Below are positions 35,966-44,309 of a stretch of DNA of 64,000 bases, piece after piece; the first letter of the stretch is position 1; each line of letters starts with the position of its first letter. Location of the stretch: the NCBI RefSeq assembly GCF_004366815.1, contig NZ_SORI01000002.1:186001-250000 (forward strand). Direction: 5' to 3'. Made by a program: the position numbers and the translations under genes. Below the pieces are notes generated by a model. That model was not told the DNA's origin and made no database searches. It was given only the letters and a program-made list of their open reading frames with translations. This stretch comes from Aminivibrio pyruvatiphilus. Its GTDB lineage: Bacteria > Synergistota > Synergistia > Synergistales > Aminobacteriaceae.

Positions 35966-37348
35966 TCATCCTCCCGGCAGGCTTGTTTTCCTCCGGGCAA
36001 GGACCAGACCGGCCAGGGCGATGGCCCCCGAGAGGGCCAGCCCCGGCAGCAGGGGATCCATGCCCTTGAAGAACGCCGCCCCGATGAAGACCCCCGCAAG
36101 ACCGCAGGTTCCGGAAAGAAGGCTCCAGACGGCGGGCAGCCTTCCGGGCAGGAACACGGCGGCGATGAGAGGAATGATGATGCCCGCCCCCTTGATGCCC
36201 ATGCCGAGATAGGCCCACTGGAGGATCATGCTTTTTCCCGCCGCGAGGGCGATCAGGCCTGCGGCGATGACAGTTCCGAGGACCGTGATCCTGCTGGCGA
36301 GGAGGATTTTCCCATCGTCATAGGCGGCCGCCCGCTTCGTCTTCAGGTACATGTCCCTTGTGAGGTTCGTGGCCACACCGAAGGTGATTCCCACCGAGGT
36401 TCCCAGGACGGTGATCATGATTCCCGACCAGAGGAGCCCGGCGGCGAGGGGGTGAAAATAGGTGCGGATGAAAAAGGGAAGGGCCTGGGATGCTTCCACG
36501 GCCACCCCGGAGTTCCGGAGTGCCAGGCCGATCCAGACGCCGAGAAGCCCCAGGGGCGGGGTTATCAGGGAGGTCCAGAGGCACCCCTTCCGGGCGGTGG
36601 CGTCGGAGGAGGCGGCGTAGACCGCCTGGATGTAGATCTGGCCGCACAGGACGCCGCAGAGCAGCGATGTGAAGGCGCCGAGGTCCTTTGCCACGCCCCG
36701 GGCAAAGATGTTGAAGAAGGGATCGGCGGGAAGGGAGCGCATGAGCACGGAAGGCGTCTGTCCCGAGAGGAACGCTGCCCCGACGCAGAGGATCATGACC
36801 CCGTAGAGAAAGATGATCTTCACCTTTCCCAGCCTGCTGAAGCTCTTGATCCCTCCCCCGTAGGCAAAGGCCAGGATGAGCACCGCCATGAAAACGGCGG
36901 ACACCCAGGCGGGGAAGGGGAAGACCGAGCCCAGCAGGGCCGTCCCGGCGAGGAACTGGGCGATGAGGGCGATGAAGGATCCCAGGGCGGTGGCCACGGC
37001 GGAGAGAAACGCCGATCCCTGCCCGAAATGACGGCCGAGGAACTGGGGAAGGGTGATGAGCTCCGTCGCTCTCAGGGGCTTGACGAACCACAGTCCCATG
37101 ATGAGGCAGCCAATGCCGCCCCCCAGGGTGAACCACCAGGCGGACAGGCCGTAATGGTAGGCCATCTGCACCGTGCCGACGGTGGAAGAGCCCCCCACGA
37201 GACTGCCGAGGATAATGCCGGAAACGCCTCCGGCGGTCGCTTTTCTGCTGGCTACCGAATACTCCGAGGAAGAGCTCACCTTTCCGGAGGACAAAATGCC
37301 GAAAAAGAAAAAAGCAGCCAGAATGCCGAGAGCTGACGCGATGAACAT
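35966..37348 (-). CDS. Sodium:solute symporter family protein
   Basis: The product has 460 residues with about 12-13 transmembrane segments. GSLVGGSSTVGTVQMAYHYGLSAWWFTLGGGIG is the SSS-type first-helix region, and GTSVGITFGVATNLTRDMY lies near helix eight, where Na+ ligands sit. It is an inner-membrane Na+-coupled importer. The solute cannot be called. The aldolase gene begins 34 bases upstream of it and is probably co-transcribed, which would fit a sugar or sugar-acid solute. Confidence 0.85.
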   Translation of the reverse strand: MFIASALGILAAFFFFGILSSGKVSSSSEYSVASRKATAGGVSGIILGSLVGGSSTVGTVQMAYHYGLSAWWFTLGGGIGCLIMGLWFVKPLRATELITLPQFLGRHFGQGSAFLSAVATALGSFIALIAQFLAGTALLGSVFPFPAWVSAVFMAVLILAFAYGGGIKSFSRLGKVKIIFLYGVMILCVGAAFLSGQTPSVLMRSLPADPFFNIFARGVAKDLGAFTSLLCGVLCGQIYIQAVYAASSDATARKGCLWTSLITPPLGLLGVWIGLALRNSGVAVEASQALPFFIRTYFHPLAAGLLWSGIMITVLGTSVGITFGVATNLTRDMYLKTKRAAAYDDGKILLASRITVLGTVIAAGLIALAAGKSMILQWAYLGMGIKGAGIIIPLIAAVFLPGRLPAVWSLLSGTCGLAGVFIGAAFFKGMDPLLPGLALSGAIALAGLVLARRKTSLPGG

Positions 37349-37381
37349 GAAGACACCTTCTTTACTTATTGTGCACGGCGG

Positions 37382-38020
37382 TCATTTCCGCCTGCCGTAT
37401 ACTTCTTCCATTTCCTGTATCCTGGCTTCCGTCAGGGGCCGGGGCGATCCCATGGTGTGGGTGATCCAGGTCATTTTTGCCGCCGCCTCGAGGAGCTCCA
37501 GTCTGTCGAAGGCCTCGAAGAGGGTCCGCCCCACGGTAAGAACTCCGTGGTTTTCCATTATCACGGCGTTTCCTCTCCTCGCCGCCTCGCCGACGATCCG
37601 GGCGAGGTCCTTCGTCCCCATGAGGGCGTAGGATGCCCTGACCGGCTTCCCCAGTACATGCCAGGTTTCGGCGGTGAGCCGGGTATCGATGTCCGTGCCG
37701 AGGGCGGCGAAGGCGGAAGCCGTTACGGGGTGGGCATGGACGACGCCGTTCACGTCGGGGCGGTTCCGGTAGACTTCCAGGTGCATCTCCGTCTCGATGC
37801 TGAGCTTCAGCCCGGGGAGAAGTTTTTCCCCTTTCAGGGTCACGGCCCCGATTTCTTCGGCGGTGATTTCTCCCTTGTCCGTCCCCGATGGGGTTATGAG
37901 AATCACGCCGCCGGCCCGGAGACTCACGTTTCCGCCGGAACAGGTGGTCAGGCCCTGGCGGTACAGCCGTCTCATTATGGAGGCGACCTGTTCCCTTTCC
38001 GCTTTCCAGCCGGTTGCCAT
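37382..38020 (-). CDS. Class II aldolase/adducin family protein
   Basis: The product has 212 residues from the ATG at 38020 (AAGGAG upstream). A TTG six bases earlier is unlikely. Zinc ligands are visible in the Glu of ETEMH, the pair in VVHAHPV and the His of ENHGVLTVG, as in fuculose-1-phosphate aldolase. TTCSGGNVSLR and ITPSGTDKGEI bind the phosphate end. It would cleave a sugar phosphate to dihydroxyacetone phosphate or pyruvate plus an aldehyde. The exact substrate is unknown. It is in one unit with the downstream symporter. Confidence 0.88.
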   Translation of the reverse strand: MATGWKAEREQVASIMRRLYRQGLTTCSGGNVSLRAGGVILITPSGTDKGEITAEEIGAVTLKGEKLLPGLKLSIETEMHLEVYRNRPDVNGVVHAHPVTASAFAALGTDIDTRLTAETWHVLGKPVRASYALMGTKDLARIVGEAARRGNAVIMENHGVLTVGRTLFEAFDRLELLEAAAKMTWITHTMGSPRPLTEARIQEMEEVYGRRK

Positions 38021-38086
38021 GAGCAATCATCTCCTTGATCGGTCATCATACTGTATACTACCATAAAGAGGGAGGGGAAAGAACGG

Positions 38087-38854
38087 ATGATGGAAGAAAG
38101 AGAAGGAACCGTGTCCATAATCTACCGGGATCCATGGTTCCTGGCGGTGCACAAGCCGGCGGGCATGCTGGTCCACCGGTCTCCCCTGGATACCCGGGAG
38201 ACCAGGTTCGCCCTCCAGGAAGCACGGAACCTTGCCGGCTGCAGGCTCTACCTCCTTCATCGGCTGGACCGCCCCACCTCGGGTATTCTGCTCTTCGCGG
38301 CGGAAAAGGAAGCGGCCCGGAAGGGTGCTGAACTGTTCCGGAACGATGGAGTGGAGAAGGTCTACCTCGCCGTTGCCAGGGGCTGGGTGCCGGAGGAAGG
38401 GATCATCGATCATCCCCTGGCCGATGACCTGGGAGGCCTCAGGAACTCCGGCGGACGCACCGGGACGGTCAGGGAAGCCCGGACCGCCTTTCGGTGCCTT
38501 GCCTGTGCGGAACTTCCTTTCGCCGTGTCGAACCATCCCACCACACGGTACTCCCTGGCGGAAATCCGGCCTTTCAGCGGGAGGCGGCGGCAGATCCGGA
38601 GGCACTTCAAGCATATTTTCCACCCGATCGTGGGTGATACCACCTATGGGGAGGGGCGGCACAACCGGTTCTTCCGGGAGCGGTTCGGCTGCATCCGGCT
38701 GATGCTCGCGGCGGTGAAGCTGTCGTTCTGCCATCCCTTCACCGGTGAGAGGGCGGAGATTTTCTGCCCGCCGGAGGAGAGTTTCCTCTCCGTCGCGGGG
38801 GCCCTCGGATGGGAAGAGGCCGCTCTCCGGAATCCGGAAAGCGGCCTCCGCTGA
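38087..38854 (+). CDS. RluA-family pseudouridine synthase (TruC-like)
   Basis: The product has 255 residues. WFLAVHKPAGMLVHRS and LHRLDRPTSGILLFA (catalytic Asp in HRLDRPTSG) are diagnostic. RPFSGRRRQIRRHFKHIFHPIVGDTTYG closes the domain. There is no S4 domain. The length and the HKPAGMLVHRS opening fit TruC, which modifies U65 of tRNA, but an rRNA target is not excluded. A GGAGGGG site lies 11 bases before the ATG. Confidence 0.88.
   Translation: MMEEREGTVSIIYRDPWFLAVHKPAGMLVHRSPLDTRETRFALQEARNLAGCRLYLLHRLDRPTSGILLFAAEKEAARKGAELFRNDGVEKVYLAVARGWVPEEGIIDHPLADDLGGLRNSGGRTGTVREARTAFRCLACAELPFAVSNHPTTRYSLAEIRPFSGRRRQIRRHFKHIFHPIVGDTTYGEGRHNRFFRERFGCIRLMLAAVKLSFCHPFTGERAEIFCPPEESFLSVAGALGWEEAALRNPESGLR
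38816..38848. other. Hairpin across the end of the pseudouridine synthase gene
   Basis: GAGGCCGCT pairs with AGCGGCCTC with an inner CCGG/CCGG around AAT. It overlaps the last codons of the plus-strand gene and lies about 17 bases past the convergent cupin gene. No U-tract follows in either direction, so a termination role is uncertain. Confidence 0.45.
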
Positions 38855-38864
38855 TTCAGGCCAA

Positions 38865-39209
38865 TCACGAACCGACGAAGGCGGTCTTCCGGGTCGGTTT
38901 GGGAGCCTTCACCACCATAAACCGGAGATCGGCGTCGCTGGTGTTGTACCAGCAGTGCATAATGTCCTTCGGACTTTCGATGAGGGTATCCCTGCCCACT
39001 TCCTGCTTTTCTTCCCCAACCTCGACGGTTCCCTTCCCCTCGAGGACGTAGAACGCCACGTCCACCGGGGTGACGTGCCGCTTCATGGACTGGCCGGGTT
39101 TCAGGGTGATCACCGTGATGACGGCGTCGTCGGTGTCGTAGATGTTTCGGGCGTCCACTCCGTGGGCGTTACCCATGGTACCCAGGTCTGCAAGATTTCT
39201 CGCGATCAT
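38865..39209 (-). CDS. Cupin-domain protein, last gene of an exporter operon
   Basis: The product has 114 residues and a single cupin. GQSMKRHVTPVDVAFYVLEGKGTVEVGEEKQEV is the first cupin motif, with His and Glu, and IMHCWYNTSDADLRFMVVKAPKP the second, with a metal-binding His. Its ATG overlaps the stop of the ATPase gene by four bases, so it is translationally coupled to the exporter. It may bind a small ligand or metal. Its tie to the exporter is unexplained. Confidence 0.82.
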   Translation of the reverse strand: MIARNLADLGTMGNAHGVDARNIYDTDDAVITVITLKPGQSMKRHVTPVDVAFYVLEGKGTVEVGEEKQEVGRDTLIESPKDIMHCWYNTSDADLRFMVVKAPKPTRKTAFVGS

Positions 39210-39961
39210 GCTGTCTCCTCCTCTGGCTGTCTGGTCTGTTTGAACTCCAAAGAACGGCCTTCACCGGCCGTTTCCTCCGTTTTCCCGTCCCGGATATGGT
39301 ATATCCTCCGAAAAGTTGGGATGATCTTCTCATCATGGGTGACCACGATGATCGCCGTCTCGTACTGCTTCGCCATGTCGTTCAGTATGGAGATCACCGA
39401 AAGGGCGCGCTCGCTGTCAAGGGGTGCCGTGGGCTCGTCGGCCAGGATCACCGGCGGCCTGTTCGCCAGGGCCCGGGCTATGGCCACCCGCTGCTGCTCA
39501 CCCCCCGAAAGCTGGGATGGCATGGCGGAAGCCCTGTGCCCCACGTCCAGCGCTTCCAGGAGTTCCATGGCCCGTTTCCTGGACTCTCCGTCGGAACGGC
39601 CCGCCAGCATGGGCAGCAGGGCCACGTTGTCCGTCACGTCGAGGAAGGGAATGAGGTAGGGGGCCTGGAAAATGAACCCGATCCTGTCTCTGCGCAGGGC
39701 CCTGAGGTCTTTTATTTTCCACTTCCCGTCATAAATGACGTCGTCTCCGAGGGTCATGCGGCCGGCGGTGGGCTCGATCACGGCGCCGAGACACTTGAGC
39801 AGGGTGCTTTTTCCCGACCCGGAGGGACCGATGAGGCCCACCACCTCTCCGGGCGATACCGCCATGTCCACGCCCTTCAGGGCGTCCACCGCCGTCTCCC
39901 CCGATCCATACCGCTTGCGCAGTCCTTCTATGGTAATGCCCTGTTTCTGCCGGTCAGCCAT
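39206..39961 (-). CDS. ABC exporter ATPase (MacB/LolD type)
   Basis: The product has 251 residues. Walker A GPSGSGKST, LSGGEQQRVAIARAL and Walker B VILADEPTAPLDSE are present, as is the LolD/MacB-type VGLIGPSG context. It energises the FtsX-like permease encoded one base upstream. Substrates of such TetR-regulated tripartite systems include drugs, peptides or lipids. Nothing here discriminates. Confidence 0.93.
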   Translation of the reverse strand: MADRQKQGITIEGLRKRYGSGETAVDALKGVDMAVSPGEVVGLIGPSGSGKSTLLKCLGAVIEPTAGRMTLGDDVIYDGKWKIKDLRALRRDRIGFIFQAPYLIPFLDVTDNVALLPMLAGRSDGESRKRAMELLEALDVGHRASAMPSQLSGGEQQRVAIARALANRPPVILADEPTAPLDSERALSVISILNDMAKQYETAIIVVTHDEKIIPTFRRIYHIRDGKTEETAGEGRSLEFKQTRQPEEETA

Positions 39962-39962
39962 G

Positions 39963-41165
39963 TCAGCCTCCGATGGCCTCTGCCGGGTCCACCTTGAGCG
40001 CTGCCCGGATCGCCAGGATGCTGGCGAGGACGCACATGATGATCACCGCCGCGAACCCGGTCACCGCGTCCCGGGCCTGCAGAAGGACGAACTTGGGGAA
40101 AAAGGGGGCCCAGAAGGTGGCCGAAATCTTCCCTATCATGAATCCGAGGACGCCGAGGGCCACCGCCTGCTGGAGGATCATGGCCACGATGGTCCGGTTC
40201 TTCGTCCCGATGAGCTTCAGCACCGCGATCTCCCGGATTTTCCCCAGGGTGAGGGTGTAGATGATGAAGGCCACGATGGCGGCGCTCACGACGGCAAGAA
40301 TCACGAGGAACATGCCGATCTGCCTGGACGACGTGGCGATGAGCTTGCCGAGAAGAATGTCCTCCATCTGCTCTCTCGTATATACTTCAAGGCGCAGCCA
40401 CCGGCGGATATGAGCCGCCGTCTCTTCGGGGCCCGCCCCTGGCAGGAGACGCACAAGGACCGCGTTCACATTGAGATTGGCGCTCTGGGAGGCGATGACG
40501 CTCTCCAGGAGCCCCGGCACCCCCGGCCTGTTCAGCGACGGGTTCGATGCCGTACGGCGGCGCTGCTGCAGAATCGAGTCGTTGTCCTTGAGGAACTGGG
40601 CCTCCTGGGCATCCTTCAGCGGAATGAAGATCATGGGGTCCCCTCCGGAGGAGACCATCCGGCGGGTAAGGCCCACCACCGTATAGGTGTTCCTCCTGAT
40701 ACGGATTTCGTCACCGGTGCGAAACCCCGTGGCCGCGTCGGCCACGGCTTCGTAATGGCTGCGGGTGATATGCCGTCCGGCCGTCAGGTAGCCCGGCTGT
40801 CCCGGAGATCCCGGCATGCCCGGGTCCACCCCAACCACCATGGCCCGCACGTCCTCCGTGCCTCTCCTGACCTGCGTCGTAAGGTAGGTGACGCTCGAAA
40901 CCGCCTCTACGCCGGGCATTCCAGCCACGCTCCTCCATGCGTCATCGTAAATGCTGGAAGACTCCGCGTACGGGCCGAGAGTCTCCTGCTGCACGACCCA
41001 GAGGTCGGCCCCGCTGTTGTCGAGGAGAACCATGGCGTCATCCACCATGCCACGGTAGACGCCGCCCATGGTGAGCGTCACGCCGATAAGGAGCCCCAGC
41101 CCCAGGCCGGTGAGAGTAAACTTTCCCCACCCGTGGAGAATATCCCGGCCCGCGAGGCTGATCAT
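39963..41165 (-). CDS. FtsX/MacB-like ABC permease
   Basis: The product has 400 residues from the ATG at 41165, which overlaps the adaptor stop codon (ATGA) and follows GGAGGGG. One transmembrane helix near the N-terminus, a large periplasmic domain of about 230 residues and three C-terminal helices give the type VII exporter topology. The last part (AAIVAFIIYTLTLGKIREIAVLKLIGTKNRTI) is the FtsX signature. It works with the ATPase and the adaptor. Confidence 0.9.
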   Translation of the reverse strand: MISLAGRDILHGWGKFTLTGLGLGLLIGVTLTMGGVYRGMVDDAMVLLDNSGADLWVVQQETLGPYAESSSIYDDAWRSVAGMPGVEAVSSVTYLTTQVRRGTEDVRAMVVGVDPGMPGSPGQPGYLTAGRHITRSHYEAVADAATGFRTGDEIRIRRNTYTVVGLTRRMVSSGGDPMIFIPLKDAQEAQFLKDNDSILQQRRRTASNPSLNRPGVPGLLESVIASQSANLNVNAVLVRLLPGAGPEETAAHIRRWLRLEVYTREQMEDILLGKLIATSSRQIGMFLVILAVVSAAIVAFIIYTLTLGKIREIAVLKLIGTKNRTIVAMILQQAVALGVLGFMIGKISATFWAPFFPKFVLLQARDAVTGFAAVIIMCVLASILAIRAALKVDPAEAIGG

Positions 41166-42346
41166 GGCTTCATCCCCTCCAGGGTTTCGAGGACCTTCAC
41201 CCTGCTCTTCGGCGTCAGGGCCCGTGTACTGTACACCACCACACGTTCGCCCTCTTCGAGTCCTTCCAGGATCTGCACTGTTCCGGCCAGGTCGCGCCGT
41301 CCCGTCCTTACGGGCCGGAAAACGATGGAGCCGTTTTCGATAACCCACACGCCAAGCCTGCCGCCATATCGCTGCAGCGCTCCATCGGGAACGACCGGCG
41401 TTTCGGAAAGGGGAGGGAGATTCACGGTCACCTCCGCAAGCTCCCCGAGAGGAGGAAGAGGGTCGGGGATCGTCCCGAAAACCGCTTTCGCAACCATTTC
41501 CTCGGTTACGGGATCCGCTACGGGCTCCACCCGGAGAATGGTTCCCCCGTGCACTCTCCCGTTCCCCGACCGGAGCACGATGTCCGCCGGAAGGCCGGCC
41601 CTGAGGCCCGAGGCCGCGGCCTGGTCGAAGCGGACCGAAATCCGGATGCTTGCCGTATCGATTATTTCAACCACGGACTGCCCTGCCACGGCTGTCGTGC
41701 CTGGTTCGGCCGCCCTGGCCGACACAAGCCCCGCGGCGGGCGCAAGGAGGTCAAGATTCTCCATCTGGGACGCCAGGGCCGCCAGGTCTGCCTTCGCCCG
41801 TTTCAGTTCGGCCCGGGAGGCCTGGAGGTCCGCATTCGCCGACGCCCAGGCAGCCGCCGTCACCAGCCTTTCCTGGCGCTTCGCCTCGGCGGCGTCCACG
41901 CTCACCGCCCCCGACTTCAGGAGATTGTCGTACCGTTTCGACTGGGCCTGGGCATACTCTTTCCTCGCGCCGGTCTCCGACGTCCTGGCGGAAGCGGCCC
42001 GAACTGAAGCCTCGAGCCTGGCTATTTGGGCCTCCTGGGCTGCCCTCCGCTGGTCGAGATCCACCGGGTCCATGACGGCTACCTTCTGCCCGGCCTCGAC
42101 CCTGCCGCCCACCTCGACGAAAACTTCCCGGACCCTTCCCGGCGACGTGGGACCCACCCGGAAGACCGCTCCCGATTCCACCACCCCTATGCCATAGAGC
42201 GCCGGGGCAACGGACTGCTTTTTCACGGCTGCTGCCGTCACGGGCACCGGCGCCAGGGGCCCCGACCGCATCATCACGTACAGGAAAAGTACCGTCAGGC
42301 CGATGACGCCCGCGAGAAGGAGAACCGTCCGCCAGACTCTTTTCAT
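41162..42346 (-). CDS. HlyD/RND-type periplasmic adaptor protein
   Basis: The product has 394 residues from the ATG at 42346, four bases inside the tetR end. One N-terminal transmembrane anchor is at residues 8-26. The split lipoyl domain is seen in VREVFVEVGGRVEAGQKVAVMD and LLAPAAGLVSARAAEPGTTA. An Ala-rich coiled coil lies between about residues 95 and 195, and a beta-barrel follows. It bridges the MacB-like permease to the outer envelope. Confidence 0.92.
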   Translation of the reverse strand: MKRVWRTVLLLAGVIGLTVLFLYVMMRSGPLAPVPVTAAAVKKQSVAPALYGIGVVESGAVFRVGPTSPGRVREVFVEVGGRVEAGQKVAVMDPVDLDQRRAAQEAQIARLEASVRAASARTSETGARKEYAQAQSKRYDNLLKSGAVSVDAAEAKRQERLVTAAAWASANADLQASRAELKRAKADLAALASQMENLDLLAPAAGLVSARAAEPGTTAVAGQSVVEIIDTASIRISVRFDQAAASGLRAGLPADIVLRSGNGRVHGGTILRVEPVADPVTEEMVAKAVFGTIPDPLPPLGELAEVTVNLPPLSETPVVPDGALQRYGGRLGVWVIENGSIVFRPVRTGRRDLAGTVQILEGLEEGERVVVYSTRALTPKSRVKVLETLEGMKP

Positions 42347-42957
42347 CGCGCATCCCCCGCTTCGATGCCCCGCCGGAAGAGCGAGAAGGCCGCCGGGGCG
42401 TTCTTTGAGACCGTCTCCCGGGATCCCGAGAGGAACGACTGGAGCACGAGCCCCTGGATGATACCTACGAAGAGGCTCGCGGCCGTCCCGGCGTCGAAAG
42501 CTTGTGAAAGCTGTCCTGTGGCCTGGCCTTCCCTGAGAATGGCCCGGAGGCGTGTTCCGTACCCTTCCATAAGTTCTCTCGCCCGTTCCCGGGCCGGGCT
42601 GTCCCCGGGGCGCTGCAGCTCGCCGAAGAAAATTCCCGGCACGCCGGGGTATTCGGCAATAAAACCGATATGGGCAAAGAAAACAGCCTCGAGGGCATCC
42701 AGGGGTGTCGGGGAGGCTGCTGCCGCCGCCTCCAGCCTCGACGCCAGGGTCCGGGCCGCCCATGCCATGACGGCTTCCCAGATAGCGTCCTTGCTCGGAA
42801 AATGACGGAAGAGGGCGCCCTGGGTCAGCCCCATGCGCTCCGCGATGGCGGCGGTGGTGATCTCCGAGGGGTTTCCCTCCGCGGCGAGGGTGAGGACGGT
42901 TTCCACGATCACGGCACGCCGTTCTTCCGCAGGAAGATATTTTCCCTTCATTGCCAT
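42343..42957 (-). CDS. TetR-family repressor of the exporter operon
   Basis: The product has 204 residues. The helix-turn-helix is at about residues 33-55 (TTAAIAERMGLTQGALFRHFPSKDAIW). The C-terminal ligand domain includes FVGIIQGLVLQSFLSG. A perfect 8-bp inverted repeat lies 25 bases before the start codon, so autorepression of the tetR-hlyD-permease-ATPase-cupin operon is likely. An ATG two codons downstream is an alternative start. Confidence 0.9.
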   Translation of the reverse strand: MAMKGKYLPAEERRAVIVETVLTLAAEGNPSEITTAAIAERMGLTQGALFRHFPSKDAIWEAVMAWAARTLASRLEAAAAASPTPLDALEAVFFAHIGFIAEYPGVPGIFFGELQRPGDSPARERARELMEGYGTRLRAILREGQATGQLSQAFDAGTAASLFVGIIQGLVLQSFLSGSRETVSKNAPAAFSLFRRGIEAGDAR

Positions 42958-42981
42958 TGAGCTGCACCTTCTTCTTTTTTA

Positions 42982-43005
42982 AAGATAGTAATTAGTCACT
43001 ATCTT
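42982..43005. promoter_or_regulatory. TetR operator palindrome
   Basis: AAGATAGT and ACTATCTT form a perfect inverted repeat with an 8-base spacer, 24 bases overall, immediately upstream of the TetR gene. Size and position are typical of TetR-family operators. The remaining gap to 43204 holds no gene I can support. Confidence 0.8.
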
Positions 43006-43204
43006 ATTCTTCCTTTCCTGTTCTGTCAAGGGAGATCAAAACATCCCGAACCGCAGAAAGAGGGGAATGTCGCCTTTTGCCCTGCAGCACTCCCTGTGCA
43101 GGGATACACTGCAGTTATGGAGATCACTGCGTCCGTGCCCGAAAAGTGTTCCCCCCCGCTTCCTCTCTTTGTCCGTCCCAAAAAATGAATTTTATTTTTT
43201 CCTA

Positions 43205-43233
43205 TTGACGTTTAAAAAACTAAGGTTTAGAAT
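43205..43233 (+). promoter_or_regulatory. Promoter of the lysW operon
   Basis: TTGACG (43205-43210) and TAGAAT (43228-43233) have exactly 17 bases between them. The lysW ATG follows at 43275, giving a leader of about 35 bases that carries GGGAGG. Confidence 0.85.
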
Positions 43234-43274
43234 CTCTCCTGTTTTTATAAATTTTTGTTTGGGAGGAATGTGAT

Positions 43275-43448
43275 ATGACAACAAAAGTTCAGTGCATCGT
43301 CTGCGAAGGGGACGTCACCCTGCCCGCCGAAGTTATGGAGGGTGAGCTTCTGACGTGCCCGGACTGCGGCACGGAGCTCGAGATCGTTTCCCTGAACCCG
43401 GTCACCGTGGCCGAGGCCCCCGAAGTGCAGGAAGACTGGGGAGAATAA
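43275..43448 (+). CDS. lysW: Amino-group carrier protein LysW
   Basis: This acidic protein has 57 residues. Two Cys pairs (CIVC and CPDC) form a zinc ribbon, and the C-terminus ends EDWGE, whose last Glu gamma-carboxyl carries the amino-acid intermediate. This is the invariant LysW signature. It carries alpha-aminoadipate and/or glutamate through the modification, phosphorylation, reduction and transamination steps done by the following genes. GGGAGG lies nine bases before the ATG. The next gene starts immediately after its stop codon. Confidence 0.96.
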   Translation: MTTKVQCIVCEGDVTLPAEVMEGELLTCPDCGTELEIVSLNPVTVAEAPEVQEDWGE

Positions 43449-44309
43449 ATGTCCCGCCTTTTTATCTTCTATACAAGGCTCAGAACTGAAGAGAAACTGC
43501 TCTTCCAGGCCGCGGAGAAGAAAGGCATTCCCTTTTCGGCGGTGAACCTCTCCGACGGACTCTGGCCGAACGTCCCCGGAGAAGCAGGCGACTCCGCACT
43601 GTGCCGCTGCGTGAGCCAGACCCAGAACTCGGCTCTGGCGGTGCTCCTGGAATCCAGGGGGGTGCTGACGATCAATTCCTCGGAGGTCATGGCCCTCTGC
43701 GGCGACAAGATCGCCACCGCAGCGAGGCTCTCGGCAGCCGGAATCCCCCAGCCGGACTACGCCGTGGCCTTTTCGCCGGAAGGAACCCTCGAGGGGGCTG
43801 AGCGCCTCGGCTACCCGCTGGTCCTCAAGCCCGCCACGGGCAGCTGGGGCCGGCTTCTGGCGAAGATCAACGACCGGGATGCCCTCGAAGCGGTGGCGGA
43901 ACACAAGGCCCACATGGGCGCCGCCCATTCGGTGTTCTTTCTCCAGGAGTACGTGGAGAAAAAGGGGTTCGACCTGAGGGCGACCCTTCTCGGCGGAGAG
44001 GTGCTCACCGTCATCAAGCGGTGCAGCGATCACTGGATCACGAACACCGCCCGGGGCGCGACTCCCGGCAGATACCCCCTCTCGCCCGAGATCAGGGAAC
44101 TTCTCGGAAGGGTCCAGAAGGCCATCGGCGGCGAAGTCCTCGCGGTGGACCTCTTCGAGAAACCGGAAGGCGGCTGGATGGTGAACGAAGTGAACGGCCA
44201 GCCCGAGTTCCGCAGCTCCGACGGCGAACTCACGGGCGTGGACATCGCCGGCAGCCTTGTGGAACATGCATGGTCCCTTGTGTCCGGGGCCGGCGGGGCC
44301 GAAGGATGA
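43449..44309 (+). CDS. lysX: LysW ligase LysX (ATP-grasp)
   Basis: The product has 286 residues. It is a RimK-type ATP-grasp enzyme: LVLKPATGSWGRLLAKI binds ATP, FLQEYVEKKGFDLRATLLG and NTARGATPGRYPL follow, and VDLFEKPEGGWMVNEVNGQPEF holds the Mg2+ ligands. It joins the alpha-amino group of aminoadipate (lysine route) or glutamate (arginine route) to the LysW C-terminal Glu. Which substrate it prefers cannot be settled by eye. The stop overlaps the lysY start. Confidence 0.94.
   Translation: MSRLFIFYTRLRTEEKLLFQAAEKKGIPFSAVNLSDGLWPNVPGEAGDSALCRCVSQTQNSALAVLLESRGVLTINSSEVMALCGDKIATAARLSAAGIPQPDYAVAFSPEGTLEGAERLGYPLVLKPATGSWGRLLAKINDRDALEAVAEHKAHMGAAHSVFFLQEYVEKKGFDLRATLLGGEVLTVIKRCSDHWITNTARGATPGRYPLSPEIRELLGRVQKAIGGEVLAVDLFEKPEGGWMVNEVNGQPEFRSSDGELTGVDIAGSLVEHAWSLVSGAGGAEG

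Noticed and set aside
43080-43103. CCCTGCA/TGCAGGG inverted repeat upstream of lysW
   Set aside because: It is only 7 bp with a 10-base spacer and lies about 100 bases before the -35. I cannot connect it to a regulator or leader structure.
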